A DNA stretch of 64,000 nucleotides from Marisediminitalea lipolytica (GTDB taxonomy: Bacteria > Pseudomonadota > Gammaproteobacteria > Enterobacterales > Alteromonadaceae). Shown here in pieces: positions 49,718 to 59,365 of the stretch. The stretch is taken from positions 905,037 to 969,036 of the forward strand of contig NZ_MJIC01000010.1 of NCBI RefSeq assembly GCF_001758465.1, given 5' to 3'. Both the position numbers and the translations under genes were made by a program. Position 1 is the stretch's first letter. Each line of letters opens with the position of its first letter. The notes beneath the pieces were generated by a model. The model worked only from the letters and a program-made list of their open reading frames with translations. It did no database searches and was not told where the DNA came from.

Positions 49718-50936
49718 CACTCTCTTTAGTCGATTGCACTAACTGCGGCAGAGGCACAGCGCCGACGGGCCGGTACAACACCAGGGTTTCGGCAATTTTA
49801 TCCTGGATGGTTTGCCGGTTTGGATCCCAGAAAATCTGAAAAAAGCCCAGTAACCCCGTCGCTATACCCGCTGTATAACCACCATAGCGGCCAAAACTTT
49901 CCCATAAATTGAGCGAGCTGCCATCCAGTTTAACTACTTTAATACGCAACAGGCGTTTTCCAATGGTATGCCCTCGCCACCAGGCAGTTAACACACTGTA
50001 GTACAATGCCGCCCAGCCAAAACCAAGGCCTAAATCTTTTATCACGCCATCTATCCAGCTAATCAGGCTGGAGGTTTTGGTAGTGTCATTAGTTTTACCC
50101 AGTCCCAGTTTAACCGTGGGTGCCTCTGGTGCTTCTGGTGCTTCTGGTGCTTCTGGTGCTTCTGGTATTTTTTTAGTCTCTTCAACAATTTCATCAACCA
50201 GTTCAGTCACATCTGCAACGGCTTCCTCATTGCCCTTGAGCGCGCCGGTAATAATTTTATTCATCTCCTGGGAGGATGGCGGTGACGGCGTTACATCACC
50301 GGCTTTTGTCGCTTTAAACTGGGTCATAAACAATTGATGATAATGGCTTTGTTCATCCTGGGAAAAACCCTTCCCTGACAAAAACTTTTCAAAACGGATT
50401 GCCACTTCATCTTCACTGGCTTCGGTGGAGCCATAGGCCTCGCCAAATCCGCGGGCAACTTCCTCATAACATGAGACGTCTTCCTCACAGCTGTCCCAGG
50501 CGAAACGCTGGGCCACAATTAGTCCGGATCTCACCCATTCTGAATTGCGATCAATCTCGTGGTTTTTTGGCACACTGTCATAAGATTCGACCACCACATA
50601 GGTAATAAAAAACAACAGACACGCGCCGCTGAAACGGAGCATTTTACGCGCGAAGCTGCGCTTCTTCTCGCCTTGCGCGAGGTGTTTACCAGCACGAAAA
50701 AAAGTAACCGCCACAAAAAAAGCTAACACTAACGCATGAGCAGTGCTGAGTAACACTACGATAGACGCATCTATACCCTGGGCGAATAAGCGCCGCCAGG
50801 GCGATGCCAGCGGTTGCCCCAGCAGTTCATCTGCCACACCAAAAGCGTAAGGAGTAACGATCTCACGGGTTTCCTTTGCCGATAACGGCTCACTTTGTGC
50901 TGCTGTCGTCTCCGGCGGTGGTAATTGGTCTGTCAT
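49695..50936 (-). CDS. RDD domain membrane protein with EAP repeat linker
   Basis: The 413-residue protein is split into an N-terminal RDD-like membrane part (SPWRRLFAQGIDASIVVLLS, about 40-60), a long acidic soluble region (about 120-270), five tandem EAP units (about 260-275) and a C-terminal RDD part (WRGHTIGKRLLRIKVVKLDG, with the Arg and Asp pattern). RDD proteins may be ion transporters but most are uncharacterised. ATG 50936 is used since AGGGA is seven bases upstream. The gene precedes the MobA-like gene with a 23-base overlap. Confidence 0.82.
   Translation of the reverse strand: MTDQLPPPETTAAQSEPLSAKETREIVTPYAFGVADELLGQPLASPWRRLFAQGIDASIVVLLSTAHALVLAFFVAVTFFRAGKHLAQGEKKRSFARKMLRFSGACLLFFITYVVVESYDSVPKNHEIDRNSEWVRSGLIVAQRFAWDSCEEDVSCYEEVARGFGEAYGSTEASEDEVAIRFEKFLSGKGFSQDEQSHYHQLFMTQFKATKAGDVTPSPPSSQEMNKIITGALKGNEEAVADVTELVDEIVEETKKIPEAPEAPEAPEAPEAPTVKLGLGKTNDTTKTSSLISWIDGVIKDLGLGFGWAALYYSVLTAWWRGHTIGKRLLRIKVVKLDGSSLNLWESFGRYGGYTAGIATGLLGFFQIFWDPNRQTIQDKIAETLVLYRPVGAVPLPQLVQSTKESDEQPTQF
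50119..50163 (-). repeat. five-copy 9-bp tandem repeat in the RDD gene
   Basis: The plus-strand unit GGTGCTTCT occurs five times (the first copy reads GGTGCCTCT), encoding (EAP)5 on the minus strand. Each unit is three codons, so copy-number change would keep the frame and alter the linker length. Confidence 0.9.
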
Positions 50937-51002
50937 ACACAAATCCCTGTTGTTTTTAGTCTATCTTTACCCGCTTTAAACAGGCTGGCAACGATGAAAT
51001 TG

Positions 51003-52181
51003 TTACTTTTTTTGTAATGCGGTAATGCCATCTGTTAACCCTTGCAGGGTTAACGGAAACATTTTGTCTGCCATCAACTCGTTAATAAGCGTGATAGACT
51101 GATAGTACGACCAGTATTGCCGGGGCTGAGGGTTCAGCCAGATGCAGTGGTTAAAATGCTCGGTCAAACGGTTTAGCCAGGTCGCTCCGGGCTCTTCATT
51201 CCAGTGTTCCACGCTGCCACCAGGATACGCAATTTCGTAAGGCCCCATGGTAGCGTCCCCTACGAATATTACCTTATAGTCGGGTCCATAGCGGTGAATG
51301 ATATCCCACACATCGATACGCTCGTTATCGCGGCGGCCATTATCTTTCCATACCGATTCGTAAACACAATTATGAAAATAGTAATAATCGAGATATTTAA
51401 ATTCGCCGTGGACTGCCGAAAACAGCTCTTCTACGCCCTTGATATAACTGTCCATAGACCCGCCGATATCAAAGAACATTAACACCTTCACCGCATTGTG
51501 ACGTTCCGGCCGCATGTGGATATCCAGCAAGCCGCCCTGTCTTGCGGTATTGGTAATGGTCGATGAGATATCCAGTTCTTCACTGGCAGCGCCTCTGGCA
51601 AACTGCCGCAGCTTACGAAGGGCCATTTTAAGGTTACGCGTACCCAGCTCTGCATTACCATCCAGGTTTTTAAATTCCCTTTTATCCCAGACTTTTACGG
51701 CTGAAAAGCGGCGATTCCCCTGTTGCCCGATACGAACACCTTCAGGGTTATCACCATAAGCGCCAAAGGGGCTGGTTCCACCGGTCCCTACCCACTTATT
51801 GCCTCCCGCATGGCGCTCTTTTTGTTCGTCCAGCCGCTCCCGGAGTTTTTTCATCAGCTCATCAAGACCGCCTTCCTGACGCAACTTTTCGCGCTCTTCG
51901 GCCGACAGGTGTTTTTCGAATTCTTTACGCAACCAGTCTTCCGGAATCGTGTCACCAAATAAATCGATGGCCTCCACCCCTTCAAAATAGCTGGCGAATG
52001 CGCGGTCGTATTTATCAAACTGAGATTCGTCCTTAACCAGCGTGATCCTGGCCAGCTGATAAAATGCCTGTACATCAGCAAAAATAACGTGCTGTTCCAG
52101 AGCCCGGATCAAATCCAGTAACTCCCGCAGGCTGGTTTTAACGCCGTAGCGTCGTAGGGTAAAGAAAAAATCAACCAGCAT
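51003..52181 (-). CDS. VWA domain CoxE-like protein
   Basis: The 392-residue protein matches the CoxE/YehP group of VWA proteins. The N-terminal half is helical and charged (RLDEQKERHAGG; KLRERLDEQ), and the VWA domain starts near residue 230 with FFDIGGSMDSYIKGVEELF, a variant MIDAS motif in which the second position of DxSxS is Gly. VWA proteins of this type pair with MoxR ATPases to remodel or load metal cofactors. It overlaps the MoxR gene by one base. Confidence 0.9.
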   Translation of the reverse strand: MLVDFFFTLRRYGVKTSLRELLDLIRALEQHVIFADVQAFYQLARITLVKDESQFDKYDRAFASYFEGVEAIDLFGDTIPEDWLRKEFEKHLSAEEREKLRQEGGLDELMKKLRERLDEQKERHAGGNKWVGTGGTSPFGAYGDNPEGVRIGQQGNRRFSAVKVWDKREFKNLDGNAELGTRNLKMALRKLRQFARGAASEELDISSTITNTARQGGLLDIHMRPERHNAVKVLMFFDIGGSMDSYIKGVEELFSAVHGEFKYLDYYYFHNCVYESVWKDNGRRDNERIDVWDIIHRYGPDYKVIFVGDATMGPYEIAYPGGSVEHWNEEPGATWLNRLTEHFNHCIWLNPQPRQYWSYYQSITLINELMADKMFPLTLQGLTDGITALQKK

Positions 52182-53017
52182 CAGCGACGTGCCATAAAGA
52201 CCAGTTTTTCAAACAGATGAATATCCTGCTCATTTTTCAGTAACGCACCATACAGCGGCGGAATACTGGATTTGCCCTCTTTATCCTGTAAGGCTTCCGG
52301 CGGGATATCTTCGGCCACCAGCAGTTTAAGCCAGTCAATCAGTTCCGAAGTGGAGGGTTTTTTCTTTAACCCCGGAATATCCCTGAGTTTGAAAAATGAC
52401 GTTAATGCCTCTTCCAGTAAACGCGGTTTTATGTTTGGAAAGTGCACATCCACAATCTGACGCATTTCATCCGGCGTGGGAAACTTTATGTAGTGAAAAA
52501 AGCAGCGGCGCAGAAACGCATCAGGCAGCTCTTTTTCGTTATTTGAGGTAATGATCACAATAGGTCGAATGTCGGCCTTAATGCGTTGCTGGGTTTCGTA
52601 TACATAGAATTCCATCTTATCCAGCTCTAACAGCAGGTCGTTGGGAAATTCAATGTCGGCTTTGTCAATTTCGTCAATCAGTAAAACCGGGCGCTTTTCA
52701 GCCGCAAAGGCTTCCCACAGTTTACCCTTAACAATGTAATTTTTAATATCATGAACCCGCTCATCACCCAACTGCGAATCCCGCAAACGGGAAACTGCGT
52801 CATATTCATACAAGCCCTGTTGGGCCTTGGTGGTAGATTTTATATGCCACTGGATTAATTCTGTTTGCAGGCTGGCCGCCAGTTCCTCGGCTAACAGCGT
52901 TTTGCCCGTTCCCGGTTCCCCTTTGATTAATAGCGGACGTTCGAGAGTAATCGCCGCATTTACGGCCAGTTGCAGGTCATCACTGGCGATATAACTGTCG
53001 GTACCTTGAAATGCCAT
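52181..53017 (-). CDS. MoxR family AAA+ ATPase
   Basis: A 278-residue AAA+ ATPase with Walker A GEPGTGKTLL (about residues 33-42), Walker B VLLIDEIDKAD (about 110-120) and sensor residues in ITSNNEKELPDAFLRR. It resembles the CoxD-like MoxR branch. MoxR/VWA pairs act as chaperones or metal-insertion factors. AAGGA precedes the ATG. It heads the leftward cluster and is divergent from cysK. Confidence 0.93.
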   Translation of the reverse strand: MAFQGTDSYIASDDLQLAVNAAITLERPLLIKGEPGTGKTLLAEELAASLQTELIQWHIKSTTKAQQGLYEYDAVSRLRDSQLGDERVHDIKNYIVKGKLWEAFAAEKRPVLLIDEIDKADIEFPNDLLLELDKMEFYVYETQQRIKADIRPIVIITSNNEKELPDAFLRRCFFHYIKFPTPDEMRQIVDVHFPNIKPRLLEEALTSFFKLRDIPGLKKKPSTSELIDWLKLLVAEDIPPEALQDKEGKSSIPPLYGALLKNEQDIHLFEKLVFMARR

Positions 53018-53197
53018 GGGGATCCTTAATTTTTGTAACCATTAAAATAACCATATCATATAGCAAAAATCACTTTGCATTTTATGACTTAATAACAATG
53101 ATATATAGGTAACCAAAGAAGCTCCACCAATAATCTCTGTGAGATTACCCTGGCTGATAAAAGCGCGCTGGAGCCAAGACAAACAAAAGGAATAACC

Positions 53198-54163
53198 ATG
53201 CAAGTATTTAACGATAATTCGCTTTCCATCGGCAACACTCCTCTGGTGAAGCTGAACCGTGTTACCGGTGGTAACGTGTATGCAAAAATTGAGTCCCGTA
53301 ACCCAAGCTTCAGTGTTAAGTGCCGTATCGGCGCCAACATGATTTGGGACGCTGAAAAACGCGGTGTACTGACCGAAGGTAAAGAAATCGTTGAACCTAC
53401 CAGTGGTAACACCGGTATCGCGTTAGCCTTTGTAGCAGCGGCTCGTGGTTACAAAATTACGCTGACTATGCCTTCCAGCATGAGTCTTGAGCGTCGTAAA
53501 CTGTTAAAAGCGCTGGGCGCCAACCTGGTACTCACAGAAGCGCCAAAAGGCATGAAAGGTGCGGTTGCAGCTGCTCAGGAAATCGTTGATTCCAATCCGG
53601 AAAAATACGTTCTGCTACAGCAGTTTGAAAACCCGGCAAACCCTGAAATTCATGAAAAAACCACTGGTCCTGAAATCTGGACGGCTACCGACGGTAAAGT
53701 CGACGCTTTCGTAGCTGGTGTTGGTACCGGCGGTACTATCACAGGTGTTAGCCGTTACATTAAAAACACCATGGGTAAAGCCATTACTTCGGTTGCTGTT
53801 GAACCAACAGATTCACCAGTAATCACTCAGGCCAAAGCCGGCGAAGAACTGACCCCTGGGCCGCACAAAATCCAGGGCATTGGCGCCGGTTTTATCCCGG
53901 GTAACCTGGACCTTGATCTGGTTGACGAAGTTGAACAGGTCACCAACGAAGAATGTATGGAAATGGCCCACCGTCTGATGACCGAAGAAGGTATCCTGGC
54001 CGGTATTTCTTCTGGTGCAGCGGTAGTAGCAGCAAAACGTTTTGCTGAGCGTCCGGAAAACAAAGATAAAATCGTTGTGGTATTGCTGGCCAGCGGTACT
54101 GAGCGTTACCTGTCGAGCCCACTGTTTGCCGGTGCCTTCGGCGATCAGGAAGAAGTACAATAA
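53198..54163 (+). CDS. cysK: cysteine synthase A
   Basis: CysK makes cysteine from O-acetylserine and sulfide with pyridoxal phosphate. The 321-residue protein has the PLP Lys41 in [20 protein letters not shown], the phosphate loop [19 protein letters not shown] (about 68-86) and [16 protein letters not shown] (about 175-190). The length is that of CysK rather than CysM. An AAAGGA ribosome site is present. It is monocistronic with a strong terminator. Confidence 0.97.
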   Translation: MQVFNDNSLSIGNTPLVKLNRVTGGNVYAKIESRNPSFSVKCRIGANMIWDAEKRGVLTEGKEIVEPTSGNTGIALAFVAAARGYKITLTMPSSMSLERRKLLKALGANLVLTEAPKGMKGAVAAAQEIVDSNPEKYVLLQQFENPANPEIHEKTTGPEIWTATDGKVDAFVAGVGTGGTITGVSRYIKNTMGKAITSVAVEPTDSPVITQAKAGEELTPGPHKIQGIGAGFIPGNLDLDLVDEVEQVTNEECMEMAHRLMTEEGILAGISSGAAVVAAKRFAERPENKDKIVVVLLASGTERYLSSPLFAGAFGDQEEVQ

Positions 54164-54188
54164 GTATTGTCAACAGACTCCCTGACTA

Positions 54189-54213
54189 ACGAGGCTTCGG
54201 CCTCGTTTTTTTT
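54189..54213 (+). terminator. Rho-independent terminator of cysK
   Basis: ACGAGGC, a TTCG tetraloop and GCCTCGT followed by a run of T to 54213 form a classical intrinsic terminator 25 bases after the cysK stop. Confidence 0.93.
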
Positions 54214-54287
54214 GCCCTGAAACCCTTTGGTCATTGCCAATACGTTATACTAAAGTTACATTAGGTCACTGTTTTATACAGGTACAG

Positions 54288-54749
54288 ATGATTATGCAGT
54301 TACGTATCCCTTTGTTTTTTATGCTGTGTTTTACCCTCCTTGTGCTTAGCGGTTGCGAAAAGGAAGAACGCATCGGACGCTACGGTATGCTCGATGAAAA
54401 CACACCGGAGTATACCGCCGTTATGTTTATTCGCGGCGTCTATCTGGATGAAAATCTGGATCGCGCCATTTATCTGAGTACGGACCGTATGTCACGCATA
54501 CTGGAACGTTACCACACGCAAACAAACGTCCAGCGTCACGTGTTTAATTTAAAATACGACACGGTAGAAGTCACGCCGCAAACCAGCCAGTCAGTGGGTA
54601 GGACAGAATACGCCGATAGCGCCAATGTGACCTTGTTTTTTTCGGGCACCTACAATGGCGACAAAGTGGAGGACCTGCGCACGCTCGAACTGAAAAAAGT
54701 CAGCGGCACCTGGAAAGTCGATAAAATCCAGGCCGATCCTTTCCTGTAA
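54288..54749 (+). CDS. small lipoprotein of unknown function
   Basis: The 153-residue protein has a lipoprotein signal (lipobox VLSGC, then EKEERIG) and a mature part with an NTF2-like outline (ENLDRAIYLSTDRMSRILERYH, then beta strands to KVSGTWKVDKIQA), similar in layout to DUF4878-like proteins but not clearly assigned. The start is placed at ATG 54288 because the longest frame begins without a signal. Convergent with the cytochrome c gene. Confidence 0.72.
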   Translation: MIMQLRIPLFFMLCFTLLVLSGCEKEERIGRYGMLDENTPEYTAVMFIRGVYLDENLDRAIYLSTDRMSRILERYHTQTNVQRHVFNLKYDTVEVTPQTSQSVGRTEYADSANVTLFFSGTYNGDKVEDLRTLELKKVSGTWKVDKIQADPFL

Positions 54750-54752
54750 TTA

Positions 54753-54782
54753 CAAAAAAGGGGCGATAACTTATCGCCCCTT
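54753..54782. terminator. bidirectional terminator between convergent genes
   Basis: GGGGCGATA (54760-54768) and TATCGCCCC (54772-54780) form a 9-bp stem with an A-run on the left. On the minus strand the run of T follows the stem, so it is strongest for the cytochrome c transcript. Confidence 0.85.
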
Positions 54783-54799
54783 CCGCTAGTGCCAAAAGA

Positions 54800-55186
54800 T
54801 TAGTCTGCCAGGTGCAGGATCCAACCTACCAGCTCGTTAGCCTGTTCTTTGTTAATCACAACAGAGTTAGGCGGCATGGCAAAACCACTGACTTCCCCTT
54901 TCCAGTGACTGGCGTAAGGGCTTGAACCATTTAAAACGGTAGTCACCAGCGCTTCCTGAGCATCTTCCTGATCCTTGTATTTTTTCGCGACATCCTGCCA
55001 GGCCGGACCAATTGGCTTTAAGCCAGCCGGACCGCTGCCACCACTGGCAATAGAGTGACAGGTAACACAACCACTCTGATGGGCCAGATTAATCATTTTA
55101 ACATCCTGTGATTCGGTATCGGCAGCCATGGCACCGTTAGCCAGTAATCCTGCACCAAGAGCCATCATTACAACTGATTTTTTCAT
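54800..55186 (-). CDS. periplasmic class I cytochrome c
   Basis: The 128-residue protein has a signal peptide (cleaved near AMA), a haem-binding motif SGCVTCHSI with Cys40, Cys43 and His44, and a C-terminal Met ligand in GFAMPPN near residue 104. It resembles cytochrome c-551/c-552-type electron carriers. It could feed a terminal oxidase or peroxidase; the partner is not visible here. Monocistronic. Confidence 0.93.
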   Translation of the reverse strand: MKKSVVMMALGAGLLANGAMAADTESQDVKMINLAHQSGCVTCHSIASGGSGPAGLKPIGPAWQDVAKKYKDQEDAQEALVTTVLNGSSPYASHWKGEVSGFAMPPNSVVINKEQANELVGWILHLAD

Positions 55187-55436
55187 GGGTATTTCCTCAT
55201 TTTAGTCTCGTTCAGTGAACGAAAAAGCGTGTCTGATACAGAGCATAGGTACAGGTGTTTTCGCCAACAATCCTCCCAAAGTACTGGTTTGACTGGCAGC
55301 TGATTTAGATCAATGAATTCCGGTACAAAGCAGCTCATTAACGCGCTAAATGTAAAATACTTGTTGCAGCTCAATGCCCCTTAAACCATCATATTGCACA
55401 CTATTTGCACTGCCAGAAAAAAACGGAATAAACATT

Positions 55437-56714
55437 ATGAAATTAGAATCCATCGCGCTTCATCATGGCTATGAGTCTGAAGCCACTACCAAAGCCGCCG
55501 CGGTACCTGTTTACCAGACCACGTCCTACACCTTTGACGACACTCAGCACGGTGCTGATTTATTTGACTTAAAAGTCGCTGGCAATATTTATACCCGCAT
55601 AATGAATCCGACCACCGCTGTACTTGAGCAAAGAGTGGCAGCCATGGAAGGGGGTATTGGCGGTCTGGCACTGGCGTCGGGAATGGCCGCCATCACCTAT
55701 GCGATTCAGGCAATTTGTGAGGTGGGCAGTAACATTGTCAGTACCAGCCAGTTGTATGGTGGTACTTACAATTTATTTGCCCATACCCTGCCCAAACAAG
55801 GGATCACGGTAAAAATGGTTTCTCACGATGACTACGAAGGTTTTGACAACGCCATTGACGAAAATACCAAAGCGGTGTTTTGCGAGTCTATCGGCAATCC
55901 GGCCGGTAATGTGGTGGATATTCAAAAGCTGGCGGAAATTGCCCACAAACATGGCGTCCCGGTGATCGTTGATAACACCGTTGCCACTCCTGTATTGTGC
56001 CGTCCCTTCGAGCTGGGTGCTGATATTGTGGTACACAGCCTGACCAAGTACATCGGCGGCCATGGCACCAGTGTGGGCGGTATCATTGTTGATAGCGGCA
56101 AATTTGACTGGGTCGCCAATAAAGACCGTTTTGCCGTACTTAATGAGCCTGATCCGTCTTATCACGGCGTTGTTTACACCGAAGCCCTCGGCCCGGCGGC
56201 CTACATTGGCCGGTGCCGTGTGGTACCGCTGCGTAATACCGGCGCGGCAATCAGCCCGATGAATGCATTCTTAATTCTGCAAGGCCTGGAAACGCTGTGC
56301 CTGCGCATGGAGCGCCATTGTGAAAACGCCCTTAAGCTGGCCAGTTATTTAAATCATCACCAGAAAGTCAGCTGGGTAAATTACGCCGGGTTGGCAGAAA
56401 GCCCCTACCGGGCTACCTGTCAGAAAATTACCGGCGGTCAGGCCTCCGGCATATTGAGTTTTGGCATAAAAGGCGGTCGTGAGGCCGGCGCACAGTTTAT
56501 TGATGCCCTGGAAATGATTTTGCGGCTGGTCAACATTGGCGATGCTAAATCCCTCGCCTGCCACCCGGCTACCACCACCCATCGTCAGTTAAATGAGGAA
56601 GAGCTGGCCAGTGCTGGCGTGAGTGCCGATCTGGTGCGTATTTCCGTAGGCATCGAAAATATCGACGATATCATTGCCGACGTGGAGCAAGCGCTGAACA
56701 AAGTTAGCTTTTAA
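55437..56714 (+). CDS. O-acetylhomoserine sulfhydrylase-like PLP enzyme
   Basis: A 425-residue Cys/Met metabolism PLP enzyme (fold type I). The Lys that binds PLP is in SLTKYIGGHGTSVGG (about Lys204), after VIVDNTVATPVLC. The GHGTSVGGIIVDSGKFDW stretch is characteristic of O-acetylhomoserine aminocarboxypropyltransferase (MetY), which makes homocysteine from O-acetylhomoserine and sulfide; cystathionine gamma-synthase is a less likely alternative. ATG 55437 gives the family N-terminus MKLESIALHHG. It lies near cysK, both using sulfide. Confidence 0.9.
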   Translation: MKLESIALHHGYESEATTKAAAVPVYQTTSYTFDDTQHGADLFDLKVAGNIYTRIMNPTTAVLEQRVAAMEGGIGGLALASGMAAITYAIQAICEVGSNIVSTSQLYGGTYNLFAHTLPKQGITVKMVSHDDYEGFDNAIDENTKAVFCESIGNPAGNVVDIQKLAEIAHKHGVPVIVDNTVATPVLCRPFELGADIVVHSLTKYIGGHGTSVGGIIVDSGKFDWVANKDRFAVLNEPDPSYHGVVYTEALGPAAYIGRCRVVPLRNTGAAISPMNAFLILQGLETLCLRMERHCENALKLASYLNHHQKVSWVNYAGLAESPYRATCQKITGGQASGILSFGIKGGREAGAQFIDALEMILRLVNIGDAKSLACHPATTTHRQLNEEELASAGVSADLVRISVGIENIDDIIADVEQALNKVSF

Positions 56715-56729
56715 TACCATAAACAGACA

Positions 56730-56766
56730 AAAAAGGCCGCCAGAGCAACTCTGGCAGCCTTTTTAA
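56730..56766. terminator. bidirectional terminator between convergent genes
   Basis: GCCAGAG, a CAA loop and CTCTGGC, extended by GGC/GCC, are flanked by an A-run on the left and five T on the right, so it can end both the sulfhydrylase and the gamma-glutamyltransferase transcripts. Confidence 0.88.
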
Positions 56767-56781
56767 ACTTAACCTTTGTGG

Positions 56782-58542
56782 TTATTTGCCTACAGCAACG
56801 CCTTCCCTACGGGGGTCTGCGCCGCCAACAATGCCTTTATCGGTGATCTGAATCCCATGCAAGCCACTGTTTAAGTCAACCACTTTGACATTGTGTCCCA
56901 ATGCCTCAAGCGGTGCTTTTAATGCTTCTATTGGTGTGCCTTTTTCCAGCGCAGTATAATCGTTACGGTTGGTGATCTTGGGCAGGTTAATCGCCTGTTG
57001 GATATCCAGACCATAATCAATAACCCCTATCAGGGTCTGCGCCACATAACTTACGATACGGCTACCACCAGGCGAACCCACCAAAATTTCCAAATCACCG
57101 TTTTTATCAAACACCATGGTGGGACTCATGGCACTGCGCGGCCGCTTATGCGGCTCTACCCGATTAGGTACCGGAAAACGATCTTTCGACGGCGAAAAGG
57201 AGAAATCAGTCAGTTGGTTATTCAGCAAAAAGCCATCCACCATAATGCCCGAACCAAACATAAATTCGATACTGGTGGTCATCGACACGGCATTGCCTTC
57301 CTTATCGATAATAACAAAGTGACTGGTATTGGGTTGCTCTAATGAGCTGCCCTGACTCACCTGAGTCGAAAACGGCTCGCCAGCACGGGCGAAACGCCAG
57401 GGCTTATCCACTTTGATGCTCTCAGCCCGGCGACTAAGGTACCCCTCGTTGATTAACGCGCCATATGGCAGGTTGGTAAAATCGCTGTCCGCAATAAATT
57501 TTTCCCGATCAGCATAAGCCAGTGCGCTGGCCTGAGTGTAGAGATTGGCAAACTCGACGCTGTCGATGGGGTAATCGGTCAGCTCAAAACCTTCAAGCAA
57601 TTTGAGCACCTGATACACGTTAATCCCGCCTGAACTGGGCGGTGCCATGCCGCAAATTTGCTTGCTGCGGTATTCACCACAAACGCCGTTTCGTTCTAAT
57701 GCCTTGTAATTGGCCAGATCATCGGTATTCAGTACGCCCGGATTAATCTCTACCGTTTGCACCGCCTTGGCAATTTTGCTGGCCAGCTCGCCTTTGTAGA
57801 GATAATCAGCGCCCTGTTCAGAAATATTACGCAGGGTTTTACCCAGTGCCTGATTCTTTTTGGTGGTGCCCGCTTTTAACGGCTTTCCTGCCGGATAAAA
57901 ATAGGTCGCAGTACTGGGGAACGTTTTCATGCCCTTGTGATACTGCTCGGCCATAGTCACCAGTTTTTCCAGACGTTTGGAAACTTTGAAGCCTTCCTCA
58001 GACGTTGTAATCGCATCAGTAAACAGGTCTTTCCAGGCCAGTTTACCAAACTTACTCTGGGCCATCTCCAGTGCTTTAAGCGCACCGGGTACACCAACAG
58101 ATTTACCGCCGACAACAGCATCAATCCATTTCATCGGTTCGCCGTGTTCCATAAACCAATAGGCATTAACGCCGGCCGGTGCCATTTCACGACCATCAAA
58201 GGTGTGTAAGGTTTTGGTTTTGTTGTCCCAATACAACATAAACGCGCCACCACCGATACCTGAAGATTGCGGTTCAACCAGTGTCAGCATTGCCTGTACG
58301 GCAACCGCGGCATCCACGGCACTGCCACCTTGTTCGATGATGTTCTTACCTGCCCATGATGCGTAAGGATTTGCCGCAACCACCATGTAGTCCTGACTGG
58401 TGTGGGCTTTTTTCTCAATATAGCCAGTGGCGGCTTCTGGCTCACCGGCCTCACGGGGCGCTAACTGGGCCAAAACCTGAAAGCTGGAAGACAGGGCCAG
58501 ACACCCTGCCAGAAAAAGAATGCGCGTGCGACTACGACTCAA
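56782..58542 (-). CDS. ggt: gamma-glutamyltransferase
   Basis: GGT hydrolyses or transfers the gamma-glutamyl group of glutathione in the periplasm. The 586-residue precursor has a signal peptide (cleaved near VLAQL) and is expected to cleave itself before Thr406 in QPNTSHFVI, the nucleophile of the small subunit. The VGSPGGSRIVSYV segment supports the family. Translation starts at TTG, eight bases after GAGGAA. It ends the leftward group with the enoyl-CoA hydratase gene 14 bases upstream. Confidence 0.95.
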   Translation of the reverse strand: MSRSRTRILFLAGCLALSSSFQVLAQLAPREAGEPEAATGYIEKKAHTSQDYMVVAANPYASWAGKNIIEQGGSAVDAAVAVQAMLTLVEPQSSGIGGGAFMLYWDNKTKTLHTFDGREMAPAGVNAYWFMEHGEPMKWIDAVVGGKSVGVPGALKALEMAQSKFGKLAWKDLFTDAITTSEEGFKVSKRLEKLVTMAEQYHKGMKTFPSTATYFYPAGKPLKAGTTKKNQALGKTLRNISEQGADYLYKGELASKIAKAVQTVEINPGVLNTDDLANYKALERNGVCGEYRSKQICGMAPPSSGGINVYQVLKLLEGFELTDYPIDSVEFANLYTQASALAYADREKFIADSDFTNLPYGALINEGYLSRRAESIKVDKPWRFARAGEPFSTQVSQGSSLEQPNTSHFVIIDKEGNAVSMTTSIEFMFGSGIMVDGFLLNNQLTDFSFSPSKDRFPVPNRVEPHKRPRSAMSPTMVFDKNGDLEILVGSPGGSRIVSYVAQTLIGVIDYGLDIQQAINLPKITNRNDYTALEKGTPIEALKAPLEALGHNVKVVDLNSGLHGIQITDKGIVGGADPRREGVAVGK

Positions 58543-58556
58543 GATGAAGATTCCTC

Positions 58557-59321
58557 TTATTTAAATTTATCCGGATTAACTGGTCGCTTATGCAGGAATG
58601 CATCAAAAGCTTCCTGCGCAGCTTCTGTGCCCATGGCTTCAATAAATACATCCAGCTCAACATCCATATGCTGGCGGATGGCGTCTGCCTCGTTTGTAAT
58701 TAGTGCTTTTGACTGCAACAACGCAAAAGCGGGCTTAGCCGCCAGTTTAGTGACTACGTTATCCACGGTCTCCCGCAAGGCTTCGGGTTCGGTTACTTTG
58801 GTCAGCAGGCCAAACTGATAAGCGTCCTGGGCACCAAAGGGTTCGCCCAGTAACAACCACTCGCTGGCCCGGCGACGTCCTGCCATACGCGGCAGAATGT
58901 AACTGGAAGCATATTCCGGCACCAGCCCCAAATTGATGAAAGGCATCACAAATCTGGCCTGACTGTCGGCATATACGAAATCACAATGTAACAGCATGGT
59001 TGTGCCAATGCCAACTGCCATACCTGAAACTTCGGCGACTACCGTTTTTTTACAGTTAAGTAGCGCATTCATAAAGCTGACGGTCTCAGCAAGGTGCGGA
59101 TCTTCACCATGATTAGCAAAACCGGCAATTTCGTTACCGGCGCAAAATATGTCGCCTGTAGCGCGGATCACCACAACTTTGATGTGCTCTGCCTCGTTAG
59201 CCTCGTTTAATGCATCTGCCATGGTTTGATACATTTCACGGGTAAGTGCATTTTTCTTTTCCGGGCGATTTAACACAATGTGGGTAATCGCTCCCTGGGT
59301 TTCAATTAGAATATTACTCAT
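58557..59321 (-). CDS. enoyl-CoA hydratase/isomerase family protein
   Basis: The 254-residue crotonase-fold protein has the start ITHIVLNRPEKKNALTREM, the oxyanion loop region FCAGNEIAGFA (about residues 58-68) and GMAVGIGTTMLLHCDFVYAD (about 99-118). The first catalytic Glu of classical hydratases is not at its usual place in that loop, where Gly-Ile-Gly is found, so this may be an isomerase-type member. Followed 14 bases later by ggt. Confidence 0.88.
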   Translation of the reverse strand: MSNILIETQGAITHIVLNRPEKKNALTREMYQTMADALNEANEAEHIKVVVIRATGDIFCAGNEIAGFANHGEDPHLAETVSFMNALLNCKKTVVAEVSGMAVGIGTTMLLHCDFVYADSQARFVMPFINLGLVPEYASSYILPRMAGRRRASEWLLLGEPFGAQDAYQFGLLTKVTEPEALRETVDNVVTKLAAKPAFALLQSKALITNEADAIRQHMDVELDVFIEAMGTEAAQEAFDAFLHKRPVNPDKFK

Positions 59322-59365
59322 TATTGTCTCCGACTCTTTAGTAGGCGTATGTAGGCATTTTAGTT

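Noticed and set aside
50077..50337. Gly-Ala-Ser repeat protein on the plus strand
   Set aside because: It is the complement of the EAP repeat in the RDD gene and has no ribosome site.
53018..55436. MetJ box or SAM riboswitch ahead of the sulfur genes
   Set aside because: No AGACGTCT-like repeats and no riboswitch-like fold were recognised by eye.
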